A stretch of 64,000 nucleotides of DNA, taken from assembly GCA_963678675.1 (NCBI GenBank), contig OY783198.1, forward strand, positions 12,782,580 through 12,846,579, given 5' to 3'. A program made the translations under genes and the position numbers. Position 1 is the first letter of the stretch. Every line of letters starts with the position of its first letter. Positions 45,201 through 56,167 of the stretch are shown piece by piece. This stretch comes from Xiphydria camelus. Its lineage: Eukaryota > Arthropoda > Insecta > Hymenoptera > Xiphydriidae. Under the pieces are notes generated by a model. The model ran no database searches, was not told the origin of the DNA, and saw nothing but the letters and a program-made list of their open reading frames with translations.

Positions 45201-47486
45201 ACGCCCAGTCCTCCCGCACCAATGCGGGCCGGATCTGGCCGCCTTCGGGAGGCCGAGGCACCCTATCGAGGGGGTGGGGGAACTAAAGGGTGAGCCCGCC
45301 CGGGCGGCCGGGGACCATCGACGAAACCACCACCATGATCATGCAGCGAGGGACTTACCGGACGCTGAAACGGTGCGGTCCGGTCGCGGCGCGAAGAATT
45401 GAATCCGCGATGCCCCCCTGCTTCAGTCCTACCTCTAGTGTCGCGCGGTGGCGCGTCAGGTCGGCGCTCCAGGCCAGCTGGGGCCGATGTCGTCGACGCT
45501 AACGTTGGCGAAGTCTGCGTCGCAGTCGTTGTCGTCCTCGCCGTCCTCTTGGCAGCTGCTGGTGTTGTTGCTGCTGCCGCTGCTGCTGCTGGTGGTGTTG
45601 CTGCTGCAGATGTCCGGGGGGAGTCCTCGATGCGACCCTCTGGTGTTGATCGGGCCGCTGGTGGTGGTGGGGGCGGTGGCCTCGCAGCCGCCTCCGCCCG
45701 GACTCTCCTCCGGATCTCCTCTTCCTCATCATCCGGGACCTCCCGACTTCCCGCGTGGTACTCGACGACCCCTGCGAGATACTCACGGGTCGCCGAGTAT
45801 CTTCGTCTTACCGCCTCCAGTTCTGGCGTGTGCGGTAAGACCTCCACCTCCGGGGGAGCAGGTGTAAGAGGAAAAGAGGTGTTCCGCCAGAACACCTCGT
45901 CGTCGCTCGATGACGACGACGACGATCCGCTGGATGTTATTACGGATCGCCTGGGACGACCAGATCTTAAGACCCTTGGTCGTCCCGCGACGGAGAGGGT
46001 GACAGCTCCGTCGCTGAGGCGTCTGGCGGGGATCTCTCTCACCTCTTCCTCGCTACCGGCACCCGCATCTGGTGTTACGGCGGGCGCCTCTTCCGGTATC
46101 TCCTCCTCTTCCTCCACGATCACATCCTCCATCCTTGGTGGTGTTCTGGGGGACTTATCCTCCCTGGATGGCGGCCGTTGAGCAAATCGGCCCGCCACAT
46201 ACCGAGGTGGTGATGGTAGTGGCGGTGATCGTGGTGACCGGGCTGGAGGTGGGAATTATTACATCACTAGGCGGGGTCGTCGGAGGGTCCGGAATCCTTT
46301 CGAGGACGACGAAGGGCTGCCTTCCCTGTAGCAGCTGTAGCCGCTGGCGGATCTCTTGCTGCTGCTGCTCCAGGGTCGGCACTGTTGCTGTCGTGGTCGG
46401 CGCTGTTGCTCCCTCGCTGGCAACGGTGGCGAAGACGGGTGTGGGGGGAATTGCGACGACGTCCGCGTACGTTGTCCCAGCGGTGACCGGAGGCGATCGC
46501 TGGAACCGCTGCCTCGGACGTTCGGGAGACCGATCCTCTGTGGCCGCTCGTGTTCTCCTTGCTTTACTCCTCGTGACTCTTGGGGACACAGGCGGGGCGC
46601 TGGTCGCACGTCCTCGCCTGGTCGTCACTCCTCGCGTGGTGGTAGTCTGCGAGGGACGGGTGGAAGTCGGCGCAGAGGTGGTCGTTGCACCGCTCCCACT
46701 CCGTCGAGGAGGTGGAGTTGGTCCCCGGCCGAAGGATGTTGATGACCCGGGGCTGGGGGAACTAGATGTTCGCGTTCCCCCGAGCGCGCTTCTCATTGTA
46801 TCGGCTCCTCTGATGTTCGGCCTCTGGGTCGACGCTCTTGATGGACCCCCGCTCGAAGATGTAGATGGCGAGGGTCGAAGGGGGACGGTGACTCCCGTCG
46901 CCCCGGCAGTCCGCACGAGGTGTTGTGTGGCTGGAACCTGCCGCGTCGGCCCAAAGGTCAATGTCATCTGGGTCGCTGCTCCTCCCGCCCTCCTGGTGGT
47001 AGAGATGGAGGCTGCCACGGTGGTGGTCGTCGTGGCCGAGGTCGATGGTGGTGTCCTCGTGGCACCCGTCGTCGTCGCCGTCGCACGTATCGCCGCTCTT
47101 ACTGTCCTTAAACCCGCGCTACCCGAGGTAGTCGCGGGGCGAGAGCTCGCGGGGGCGGAGGTATTTACGCCAGATGTGCTGGCCGTCGATTGGGAGGGAG
47201 CTGTCGAACGGGGATGCGATCGCTCGAAATGCGCCTTAACGTCTTTAAGGGCATACCTGCCCTTTCCGACGAAGGAGCACTGCGAGCACGCATATTCGAT
47301 AAATAATCCCGCATGAGCCGGCTCATTATTCCTGGCCATAAGGGCCAGGTGCTTTGACAGCTCCGCGTTCCCTTTAAAACACCCCTTGGATCGAATTAGG
47401 CCCGAACCGCCGTAGCAGACCGGGCATCGAAATACCTCCGGTAGAGGTACCTCGATCCTCAGAGGAACGCGTGGTGGTGTCGCCAT
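42224..47486 (-). pseudogene. Utopia-like RT/RLE protein, B4, broken
   Basis: The start is taken at the ATG at 47486, matching MATPPRVPL in all copies; an upstream in-frame GTG is ignored. Domains are complete: zinc fingers, linker, RT (APGPDGLTY, WFDLRNAF, YADDLALVA), CCHC (CGRCGSALETLPHMLGHC) and RLE (RPDLVIRDD, ILDVTVPFENR, ARKHAKY). Damage: a net frameshift from small deletions near 46150-46170, and TAG at 45263-45265 where B5 has Gln. The C-terminal 992 codons, including RT and nuclease, remain open. Confidence 0.9.
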
Positions 47487-48535
47487 CTCGCAGTGGTCGG
47501 AGTACACTAAACGGGAACTTAACCGACGGTTAAGCTAAACTAACTAGGAGAGGGTACTCTGGGGGATTCGCCAGTCGGCGTGACAGTTTCCCGCCACAAA
47601 CCGACTAACTCCTCTCACTAGAGGGGATAAGGAAGATGGCGGCAACTGACGCGCGGGAGTCACTCCTCAGAGTGGCTCGCACGATGACAGCTGTCACCAC
47701 CCGGGCTTTAAGGTTAGGGACTCCGATGGGCACTTAGCCGCGGGGATCGCTCCTAAGAGCGACGCGCGCAGCAGAGCGCCTAAACACCGGGGGAGGTTAG
47801 AAGGGAAATGTAGGGTAGGGTTAGGTCGCCTAACAGCAGCCGACACTCGGATGCCTTAGAGCAAAGCTCGCTGGCAGGCGAGTGGGGGCTGATGGAAGGG
47901 AACCGGGAAATTCAAAGGGGTTAAAACCGATTCCTCCCTCGATTACTCCCTCCCGTTACCGGTAAGGAGCTCGATTGAGGAAAGGGAGTTGGACGATAAG
48001 GAGGGGGAAAGAACACTCTACTTACCTCCGACCACTTAACGTTGGGACGGCGACTGCGTCCTCCGGTAGCGCCTCCAAGGGGGTTACTCGCGAACACTCC
48101 GCACTCGCGAGCTCTCTGCGCGACACACAGAGGGACAGCACAAATAAATTAACGACACTGCACGCAGTTACCGACACTTTACACACCGCGCGACACTGAA
48201 CTTATAAATTAAACACGTAACACTCAGAAAGTAAAACTTAGACTAATCGCTTCCCGACCGAGAGCGTAAGACTTTAAAATTCCTCCGGAGAGTGTAAAGG
48301 CTCTCAGGAGGAATGACTAGAAATAAAACTAAGTCTCTAAGTTAAAATTCAAACGGGTGTAAAGAGCCCGGAATAATTCTAAGTCTAAAAGGTAGTACTG
48401 TAGAAGAGTACCGCGACACCGGTAAAATCGGTCGCGGCAGGGATAAGGTATGGAAAACTGATTTTTGGTAAAGGTGGATGGCCTTGCCGTTCCTCAAACC
48501 TTATTAAAAGGGAGGAATTAAAATTGCAAAGGATA
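47487..48535 (-). promoter_or_regulatory. 5' leader / former U2 spacer, unit B4
   Basis: Same order of palindromes, YY1-like site, GC hairpin (48411-48437) and inverted U2-like segment as in B3. The CGCTCCTAGGAGCG palindrome is imperfect here (CTAAGAG). Confidence 0.6.
47633..47643 (-). promoter_or_regulatory. YY1/Pho-like site in B4 leader
   Basis: AAGATGGCGGC on the + strand, position conserved among units. Confidence 0.4.
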
Positions 48536-48687
48536 ATTGGGCCAGTCCTGGAGGTACTGCAATACCAGGCCAACCCGCGGCAAGGCCGGAGCGAGCTCCC
48601 GTCACCTCACCCACCTCCAAAAATCAGTTTAATATACTGGATTCCCAATGGGAATCGTATCAGATATTAAGCTGATAAGAACAGATA
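48536..48687 (-). pseudogene. U2 snRNA: U2 snRNA 3' fragment (B4/B5 junction)
   Basis: 152 nt on the minus strand matching U2 from about nt 37 to the 3' end with an intact Sm site and all four downstream stems. It follows the 3' terminus of B5. Confidence 0.9.
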
Positions 48688-49464
48688 AACGCCATTTATT
48701 GAAAATTAAAAAATTTACAATAAAAATATGTTCCCCCGGAGGAACAATGCTCCTCCGGGGGTAGTATAAATGGCGCAGGCGCCACACAAAACAAATACAA
48801 AATAGAAAAAACTATATATATGAATACAAGTATAAGGGGGGCGGCTAATTACCCACCCCCCACTATTGGGAGCCCGTCGTTTCAGAGTATTGATTTATTA
48901 GTGTTGACGGGCCCTTACAATACTATTCTGATAATCCCCCGCCGCTTTTGCAGCAGTCGGGGGATGTGACGCCATATCTGTGGACAAAAACAGGACGACA
49001 CCAACAGAAATCCAGCGGCACCCCGTGACCAGCCATCCCCCGATCCATCTTTCAATGGACCGAGGCCGGCCGGCCAAGGGGTACCAGCTCCACCGCACCG
49101 CCAGGACAAACAGGACATCACATGAACAACACAGGACGAAACACAATGCGGTGGGCAACACATAACTTAATTAGACAGGTAAGTACTATGTTCATTCTAA
49201 ATTATTAAGGTTAGGTTAAGTTACTCATAATAGTGCAAATATCCATAGTAATACGGTGACATGAATCATAGTACGTAAGTAGGTTATAATAATAATTGAT
49301 AGTAGTGTATAATATATATATTCGTTATGGGAAAGGGAAAGGGCGGCCACTCAACCATTCCGCCGAGCACATTATACAATACTTAGATTAGGTAGAAACA
49401 AAGCATCGCATCATTTAATAGTAATTGGGTAGAAAGTTCAATAATAGATGAGGGTGAATGAGGT
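48688..49464 (-). other. 3' UTR of B5, distal part
   Basis: Terminal 777 bases next to U2, with the conserved hairpins at 48729-48763 and 48836-48861 and a + strand CAGGTAAGTA at 49176-49185. It ends at the BEL target repeat GAGGT. Confidence 0.65.
49460..49464 (+). repeat. BEL target-site duplication, left
   Basis: GAGGT, identical to 56047-56051. Five bases is a usual length for BEL/Pao integrases. Confidence 0.85.
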
Positions 49465-49946
49465 TGTTCGAGCAAGAATATTCCTGATTTATAGAAACGA
49501 AGTTAGGACGAGTCTCTCGGTACTCTGTCCGAGCCTTGTTTACTTTTTTTGTTGGTACGCTCTCGGACGGAGCGCCTAGATCGGTCGCCGGCACATCAGT
49601 TCAGTCTATCAAAGTCCTTCGTCGAGTCGTGTATACTTCACTTCTGTATTAAATATTCTTAAAGTGTTCTCGCGGCTTTCATTGCTCCCTCGCCGCTTTC
49701 TTCCAGTTTTCCAGTGCATCGCTGCCGCAGAAGTGCCTCGTGAGATCGCAGTTGGTTCTACGCAGACTAAGTGTAGCCAAGGAAGTGCATACGCGAAGTG
49801 CCTCGCGCGTGCTCGCTCACTCACTCTCTCTCTTCTCAAAATACTCGCGCTCGCTATCAAACACGCTCTCTCATAACTTGCACGCTCTCGCTTCATTCTC
49901 AATTATCGATACCAGCGGATGAAACAAACTTTAGTATGTCTATACA
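49465..49946 (+). repeat. BEL 5' LTR
   Basis: Begins TGTTCGAGCAAG and ends ATGTCTATACA. A candidate initiator is CATCAGTTCAGT near 49588 and an ATTAAA polyadenylation-type signal is at 49648-49653, giving plausible U3-R-U5 parts. Core promoter assignment is tentative. Confidence 0.92.
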
Positions 49947-49951
49947 TTTAA

Positions 49952-49969
49952 TGGTCCTTCGAGCCGGAT
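49952..49969 (+). other. Primer-binding site, tRNA-Tyr type
   Basis: TGGTCCTTCGAGCCGGAT lies five bases after the LTR and is complementary to the 3' end of insect tRNA-Tyr (…CCGGCTCGAAGGA plus CCA) as I recall it, over 18 bases. Confidence 0.75.
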
Positions 49970-50166
49970 CCGTTGAAAATTCGAAAATCGCGTGTTTCAA
50001 ATTCGTGTGAGAAAACAATCAGTGACCTCGCAGTAATATCTCGGGCTGTTTACCTCAGTCGCGCGTTGTGTAGGTGACTAATTGTACACTAAATATCAGT
50101 GAGACTTTATTAGTGTGCGTGCATCTCACCGATTGACTTTACGAACACTCTCAAAATTTTGGCGTA
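49970..50166 (+). other. BEL leader
   Basis: Untranslated region between the primer site and gag-pol ATG, expected to hold packaging signals. No further motif is seen. Confidence 0.6.
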
Positions 50167-53100
50167 ATGGCTACCGCTGAAATTATTTTTGATAAACAGA
50201 ACGATCTTCTCGGACTCATCAAGCGCTCCGTAACAAATTTAAAGAAACTTGGCGTCGCTAATATTACGAAACATCACATCGAAACTCGTCTCGTCACCGT
50301 TACTTCCAATTGGGAGCAATTCCAAGCCAACCATAATAAGCTTTGTGTCGCCAGAGCTGAAGCGACAGGTGAGACACGCAAGGCTTTACTCAAGGAGCCT
50401 TACTTCAAGGACGCCCTATACGACGAATGTGAATCAGCATACGTCAATGCACGAGCGGAGATGCTCGCAATCAAGGAGACGTTGGAACCTCAGCCTTCGC
50501 CGGCTGGATCGACATCACAGAGTCCGGCATCCTTCAATAGAGAATATACCACAGCGTATCACAAACGACTACCTCGCATCGATTTGCCGAAATTCAGCGG
50601 TAACTATGTGGAATGGCGTCCTTTCCGCGATCTTTTTACGTCTCTTATCATAGCCAACGAGCAGCTCTCCCCTGTGGAAAAGCTGCAATATCTCAAATCA
50701 AGCCTCACCGGCACTGCAGCTCAGTACGTAAAATTTGTAACACTTACCGCCGCGAATTTTCTGCGCTCTTGGGAAGAGTTAGTTTCAGTATACGAGAACA
50801 AACGACTCCTCATACATTCGGCCATACATTCGTTATTTGCTATTAAACCACTTACACGCGAGTCAGCCTCAGGCCTCGAAGATTTCCTATCAGAGTTTAT
50901 GCAAGCTCTAAATGCGCTCGAGTCACTCGATCGACCCGTCGATCAATGGGACGATATTCTCGTTTACCTCGCCGTGACGAAGATCGACGCAACATCAGTC
51001 AAGGAATGGGAACGCGAGCTTGGAGCAGAAACAGAGCCTCCTAAATGGGAAAGGCTCAAACAATTTTTAATCTCTCGAATTAGAGCCCTACAGGCGTTTG
51101 AGCATGCTTCTAATCATAAGAAGACTAGTTTGCAGAACTCGGGACCTGCATCTGGACCTCGTAAAGGAGCTGCTCGTACTCTTCACACGATAGCTTCATC
51201 AGGAGGACAGAGTAATCAAAAGTGCATCCTTTGCAGTGGAACGCATTACATTGCGTCATGTCCGTCGTACCAGTCGAAATCACTCGAGCAGCGCCACGAA
51301 TTCATTTCGCAGAAGAAGCTCTGTTTCAATTGCCTTGGACCGCACCAACTTCGCGCGTGTCGTTCACAGAAAAACTGTCAGATTTGCGGAGCCAGGCACC
51401 ACTCGACCATTCATAAGTCGTCAAACTCACAATCATCAACTTCACAAGTACGAATCCCTGAAGCTCCAGTAATTTCAGGAATATCAAACTCTTCAGTGAC
51501 TCCTGACGAAGCTCATCAATCAACCCATGGTCCAGCTGCCGTCAATATAGCTCGGAAGGCTGAGTCCGAGCATAAGGTTGTATTACTCGCGACAGCAGTC
51601 GTTCTTATCGCCTCGCATAGCGGCGAGTTCCTCGAAGTTCGCGCACTCCTTGATCAGGGTTCTGAAGTATCGCTGATCTCAGAATCCTTAGCGCAACGAC
51701 TCCGTCTACCACGCACGCGTCCCTCATTTTCGATCATTGGTATCGGTGCAGACGCTCCTCGATCCTCGCGCGGTGTGGTTGAGTTGAGCATTCGGTCCCG
51801 CACCCAACCTGAGCCTCAATACACGATCAAGGCATCGATCCTGCAGAAACTCACAGGGTACCTTCCCTCGCAGGAGGTCATCGATTATGGATGGCCGCAT
51901 CTCACAGGAATTGAATTAGCTGATCCTCAGTTTCTTCAGCCTGGAAGGATCGAACTTATTCTAGGCGCTGATATATATGGCAGTGCGTTGCAGGTTGGCG
52001 TTCGAAAGGGAGCAGCTAACGTACCAATTGCTCAACAAACGACCTTTGGATGGGTTGTCTCGGGCATCGCATCCGCGCCCTCAAAGTCAGAGCCAAATCA
52101 GAGTTTTTACTGCTCTGACAATGATAAGCTTGACAATCTCCTTAAGAAATTTTGGCTGCAGGAGGAAGGCTTCCAACAAAGCTCCGTAGAACTAACTCCA
52201 GAAGAAGTTCAGTGCGAAGAGCACTTCTCGGCTACGCATAGCAGAAATCAAGAAGGTCGCTATGTAGTACGCATTCCATTTAAGTCGATCCCCGAGGACA
52301 TTGGAAATTCTCGACGAGCTGCGCATCAAATGTTACAAAGGATGGAGAAACGCTTCTACACTGATCCTGTATTACATGAAGCGTACAATCAATTTCTGCA
52401 GGAGTACCTCAATCTAAACCACATGGAACCCGCAAAGGATCTACCTCAATTAGAAGGAAAATCTTTCTATCTTCCTCATCACTGCGTGATACGTGACTCG
52501 AGTTCGACCACGCGTTATCGCGTCGTATTCAACGGATCCCAGCGAACAGATCGGGGGATCTCACTGAACGACTGTCTACACGAGGGTCCTAAACTACTCA
52601 CTCCATTGCCTGCAGTCATAACGCAGTGGAGACTCTTCCGTTACGCGTTTTCTGCCGATGTCACCAAGATGTTTCGGCAGATCTTAGTCCATCAAGACGA
52701 TAGGAACTGGCAGCGCATTCTCTGGAGAAACCAGGAAGGAGTAATCGCGGAGTTCACTCTCAATACTGTTACTTACGGAATCTCAGCTTCACCCTTTTTG
52801 GCTAATCGGGTTCTGCAGCAGCTTGCCATTGACGAGAGCGATCGATTTCCTCTCACTCGCGGTGTTATAGAAGAAGGCACCTACGTCGATGACGTTATGT
52901 CAGGAGCGCATGATCTTCACGAGGGACGAAAAAAGGTGAAGCAAATTATCGGGCTCTTCAAGGCCGGCGGATTCATGTTGCAAAAATGGTCAGCGAGCCA
53001 CAATGAGCTAATCGAGGATCTTCCGGCGTCAGATCGAGAACCAGCTGTACCGTTACGTATCGGAGACCCTCCTGTAACACGCGCGCTTGGATTAGCCTGG

Positions 53101-55509
53101 CAACAGCGTGAAGATGTCTTCCAATTTTCGCCTCCTGTCTTCGAGAAGGTTGACGTGTTCACGAAACGAGCTATAGTTTCCAGAGCAGCGCGTCTATTCG
53201 ATCCTCTAGGGTGGATCTCGCCAGTTATAGTGCGCGCCAAGATTTTCGTACAGGACCTTTGGAAAGAGCAGCTGGACTGGGATGAGCCACTTCCACTATC
53301 ACTTCTCACTCGCTGGCAAGACTACGAAGCAGGATTAGTCAACCTCTCTATGATTCGAGTTCCACGCTGGCTCAATTCATCTCCTGTCGCAGTATCTGTG
53401 GAGCTACATGGGTTCTGCGACGCTTCTCAAGTAGCCCTCGGAGCCGCAGTTTATCTGCGGACTACTAAGAACGATGCAGTAAGCGTCGTCTTAGTCTCAG
53501 CTAAAACTAAGGTCGCCCCAGTAAGGCATTCTTCAGCAAGCTCAAGGAAGTCGAAGTCAACGCGGGTAACCATCCCTCGTCTTGAGTTATCCGCGGCTCT
53601 GCTACTCGTGCAGCATTTATCTCAGCTGCGCAGTTCGCTCAAGTGTCATATCGAGTCTATACACTTATGGACTGATTCATCCACGACCCTATATTGGATT
53701 ACGAGTGAGCCTTCCCGTTGGAAGGAATTTGTGCGTAATCGAGTAACCTTGATACAGGAGAGCCTACCAGAAGCGACTTGGCATCATGTTCCCGGTCTGG
53801 ACAATCCAGCGGATCTAGCGTCGAGAGGAACGTCACCACAGGAACTTGCAACCAGCCGAGTGTGGTGGAGTGGTCCAGACTGGTTAAATTCTCCTGCATC
53901 CTTATGGCCTTCATCGGTTTGCCCTCCAAAAGGCGGAGCGGATCTCGAGGAGAGACGTTGTCATATCACCGCAACTCGCGTAGCAACACTGCCAATAGTT
54001 TGGGAACTTATCGAGCGCTACTCACGACTTGAGACTCTACTTCGGGTTACTGCTCAATGTTATCGTGCATCAGATCACTTTCGTAACCACCCGAGTCCTT
54101 CTATCTCCGAACCTCTTACGCCTCACGAGCTCAAGCGAGCCCGTCTTTTTTGGGTCTTAAAAACTCAAGAAGCTCATTTCGGTGAGGAGTTGAAGTTACT
54201 CAAGCAGGGACTGGAACTACCACGATCACATCATTTGCTCAGCTTATCACCGTTCATTGACTCGGACCGATTGCTCCGAGTTGGTGGGCGGCTTCTTCAC
54301 TCGCATCTTGACTATGACGCGAAACACCCACTGATACTTCCCAGGGAGTCCAGTCTCACTAGCTTGGTGCTAGAGAATGCACATCGCTCTACTCTGCATG
54401 GCGGCACTCAGGCTATGTTAGTCTTTATCAGAAGGACATATTGGATAATCGGAGGTCGGGTTCCCGTTCGCACCTACGTGCGTCGATGCGTAATTTGCAC
54501 TCGCCACCGAGCAGTAACGGCTAATCAACTCATGGGTCAACTTCCTCCGAGCAGAATTTCGCCCGCTAGACCTTTTGCTCGCACCGGAGTGGACTACGCC
54601 GGCCCATTCACCCTAAAGACCTGGAGAGGACGTGGAAGCAAAACTTACAAGGGCTACTTAGTCGTCTTTGTATGCTTCGTAACCTCAGCCGTACACCTCG
54701 AGGTTACAACAGACTATACAACTGCTGGGTTCTTATCTGCCTTCAAACGCTTCACTGGAAGGCGTGGTATTTGTACTGAACTTTACAGCGACTGCGGTAC
54801 TAATCTAATTGGAGCTGACGCGGAATTGAGGAAGCTTTTCGCCAAGACTTCATCTGAGCTACAACAGCTAGCTAGTCTTCTCGCCAATGACGGTACCTTC
54901 TGGAGATTCAATCCTCCCTCCGCACCCCATTTCGGAGGAAAATGGGAAGCAGCTGTTAAGTCAGTTAAATTTCATATCAAAAGAGTCATCGGCGACACCA
55001 TCCTCACTTATGAGGAAATGTCGACTTTACTAGTACAAATCGAAGCTGTACTCAACTCGAAGCCTATCTGTCCAATGACAAATGACTCCTCCGATCTCGA
55101 AGCCTTGACCCCCGGACATTTTTTAATCGGTACAGCTCTTAATACCGTACCTGAACCCTCCCTAACAGACGTGCCACAGTCACGTCTGTCTCGCTGGCAG
55201 CATCTGCGCCAAATGGTGGAACAAGTTTGGCATCGTTGGTCTTCGGAGTACTTACAACGTCTCCAAGGGATGTCAAAGTGGCGACAACGCGCTCAAAATC
55301 TCAAGGTGGGAGCCTTAGTCCTTATCGCGGATGAACGCTATCCGCCAACAAAGTGGCCCCTGGCAAGAGTACTCGCTGTACATCCCGGAGCTGACGGCCT
55401 TGTCAGGGTTGCGACAGTACGCACTCAGGCCTCCACCTACAAGAGGCCTATAACGAAACTCTGCTTACTACCAATCGCCGATGCCACCGAGTCCAAGGAG
55501 GAACCTTAG
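50167..55509 (+). CDS. gag-pol: BEL/Pao gag-pol polyprotein
   Basis: Single 1780-codon frame. Gag is about 1-340. Zinc knuckles are CILCSGTHYIASC (about 353), CFNCLGPHQLRAC (about 386) and CQICGARHHSTIH (about 404). The aspartic protease active site is LLDQGS (about 494). RT has ADVTKMF (Asp about 831) and YVDD (906-909). RNase H has HGFCDAS (Asp about 1085) and LWTDSST. The integrase HHCC region has HGGTQ (about 1410) and CVICTRH (about 1441), with catalytic Asp in VDYAGPF (about 1476), Asp in YSDCGTN (about 1542) and Glu in GGKWEAAV (about 1592). A C-terminal domain typical of BEL/Pao ends the protein. Domain order PR-RT-RH-IN fits BEL/Pao. No stop or frameshift is seen; it looks competent. 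Confidence 0.95.
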   Translation: MATAEIIFDKQNDLLGLIKRSVTNLKKLGVANITKHHIETRLVTVTSNWEQFQANHNKLCVARAEATGETRKALLKEPYFKDALYDECESAYVNARAEMLAIKETLEPQPSPAGSTSQSPASFNREYTTAYHKRLPRIDLPKFSGNYVEWRPFRDLFTSLIIANEQLSPVEKLQYLKSSLTGTAAQYVKFVTLTAANFLRSWEELVSVYENKRLLIHSAIHSLFAIKPLTRESASGLEDFLSEFMQALNALESLDRPVDQWDDILVYLAVTKIDATSVKEWERELGAETEPPKWERLKQFLISRIRALQAFEHASNHKKTSLQNSGPASGPRKGAARTLHTIASSGGQSNQKCILCSGTHYIASCPSYQSKSLEQRHEFISQKKLCFNCLGPHQLRACRSQKNCQICGARHHSTIHKSSNSQSSTSQVRIPEAPVISGISNSSVTPDEAHQSTHGPAAVNIARKAESEHKVVLLATAVVLIASHSGEFLEVRALLDQGSEVSLISESLAQRLRLPRTRPSFSIIGIGADAPRSSRGVVELSIRSRTQPEPQYTIKASILQKLTGYLPSQEVIDYGWPHLTGIELADPQFLQPGRIELILGADIYGSALQVGVRKGAANVPIAQQTTFGWVVSGIASAPSKSEPNQSFYCSDNDKLDNLLKKFWLQEEGFQQSSVELTPEEVQCEEHFSATHSRNQEGRYVVRIPFKSIPEDIGNSRRAAHQMLQRMEKRFYTDPVLHEAYNQFLQEYLNLNHMEPAKDLPQLEGKSFYLPHHCVIRDSSSTTRYRVVFNGSQRTDRGISLNDCLHEGPKLLTPLPAVITQWRLFRYAFSADVTKMFRQILVHQDDRNWQRILWRNQEGVIAEFTLNTVTYGISASPFLANRVLQQLAIDESDRFPLTRGVIEEGTYVDDVMSGAHDLHEGRKKVKQIIGLFKAGGFMLQKWSASHNELIEDLPASDREPAVPLRIGDPPVTRALGLAWQQREDVFQFSPPVFEKVDVFTKRAIVSRAARLFDPLGWISPVIVRAKIFVQDLWKEQLDWDEPLPLSLLTRWQDYEAGLVNLSMIRVPRWLNSSPVAVSVELHGFCDASQVALGAAVYLRTTKNDAVSVVLVSAKTKVAPVRHSSASSRKSKSTRVTIPRLELSAALLLVQHLSQLRSSLKCHIESIHLWTDSSTTLYWITSEPSRWKEFVRNRVTLIQESLPEATWHHVPGLDNPADLASRGTSPQELATSRVWWSGPDWLNSPASLWPSSVCPPKGGADLEERRCHITATRVATLPIVWELIERYSRLETLLRVTAQCYRASDHFRNHPSPSISEPLTPHELKRARLFWVLKTQEAHFGEELKLLKQGLELPRSHHLLSLSPFIDSDRLLRVGGRLLHSHLDYDAKHPLILPRESSLTSLVLENAHRSTLHGGTQAMLVFIRRTYWIIGGRVPVRTYVRRCVICTRHRAVTANQLMGQLPPSRISPARPFARTGVDYAGPFTLKTWRGRGSKTYKGYLVVFVCFVTSAVHLEVTTDYTTAGFLSAFKRFTGRRGICTELYSDCGTNLIGADAELRKLFAKTSSELQQLASLLANDGTFWRFNPPSAPHFGGKWEAAVKSVKFHIKRVIGDTILTYEEMSTLLVQIEAVLNSKPICPMTNDSSDLEALTPGHFLIGTALNTVPEPSLTDVPQSRLSRWQHLRQMVEQVWHRWSSEYLQRLQGMSKWRQRAQNLKVGALVLIADERYPPTKWPLARVLAVHPGADGLVRVATVRTQASTYKRPITKLCLLPIADATESKEEP

Positions 55510-55564
55510 AATTCGCTCCAAATTCGGGATTTCGGCGATGCCCTTATCGCCGAGGCCGGCGGAA
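55510..55564 (+). other. BEL 3' spacer with candidate polypurine tract
   Basis: Short region between the stop and the 3' LTR. The purine-rich GAGGCCGGCGGAA (55552-55564) abuts the LTR and may prime plus-strand synthesis, although it contains pyrimidines. Confidence 0.4.
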
Positions 55565-56046
55565 TGTTCGAGCAAGAATATTCCTGATTTATAGAAACGA
55601 AGTTAGGACGAGTCTCTCGGTACTCTGTCCGAGCCTTGTTTACTTTTTTTGTTGGTACGCTCTCGGACGGAGCGCCTAGATCGGTCGCCGGCACATCAGT
55701 TCAGTCTATCAAAGTCCTTCGTCGAGTCGTGTATACTTCACTTCTGTATTAAATATTCTTAAAGTGTTCTCGCGGCTTTCATTGCTCCCTCGCCGCTTTC
55801 TTCCAGTTTTCCAGTGCATCGCTGCCGCAGAAGTGCCTCGTGAGATCGCAGTTGGTTCTACGCAGACTAAGTGTAGCCAAGGAAGTGCATACGCGAAGTG
55901 CCTCGCGCGTGCTCGCTCACTCACTCTCTCTCTTCTCAAAATACTCGCGCTCGCTATCAAACACGCTCTCTCATAACTTGCACGCTCTCGCTTCATTCTC
56001 AATTATCGATACCAGCGGATGAAACAAACTTTAGTATGTCTATACA
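55565..56046 (+). repeat. BEL 3' LTR
   Basis: Same 482 bases as the 5' LTR at a constant offset of 6100, with no difference found by reading. Confidence 0.92.
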
Positions 56047-56051
56047 GAGGT
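56047..56051 (+). repeat. BEL target-site duplication, right
   Basis: GAGGT, matching 49460-49464. The empty site can be read in B4 near 42095-42110. Confidence 0.85.
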
Positions 56052-56167
56052 GAATGAAATGGCTGAAAATATATACAATTGGCGCAAGATGGAATGAATA
56101 TGATCAGTTAAAATTAACTACCCAACAGTGGCCACCCCTTCCCCGGACCAAAGCAGGAGGGCACATA
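56047..56167 (-). other. 3' UTR of B5, ORF-proximal part
   Basis: 121 bases between the BEL element and the B5 stop codon. It contains the CCGGACCAAAGCAGGAGGG block kept next to the stop in all copies. Confidence 0.7.

Larger units (their letters stand above)
41279..48535 (-). mobile_element. Utopia-like retrotransposon, copy B4
   Basis: Full-length unit with 3' UTR (41279-42223), ORF (broken) and leader (47487-48535). Its 3' UTR groups with B2 rather than with B3 and B6. Confidence 0.87.
49465..56046 (+). mobile_element. BEL/Pao LTR retrotransposon, young and intact
   Basis: 6,582-bp element with two 482-bp LTRs that I find identical by eye, TGT...ACA ends, a 5-bp target duplication, a primer-binding site, and one uninterrupted gag-pol frame. 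There is no env-like ORF. LTR identity and an undamaged frame mean very recent insertion. It lies in the 3' UTR of B5, in opposite orientation. Confidence 0.95.
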
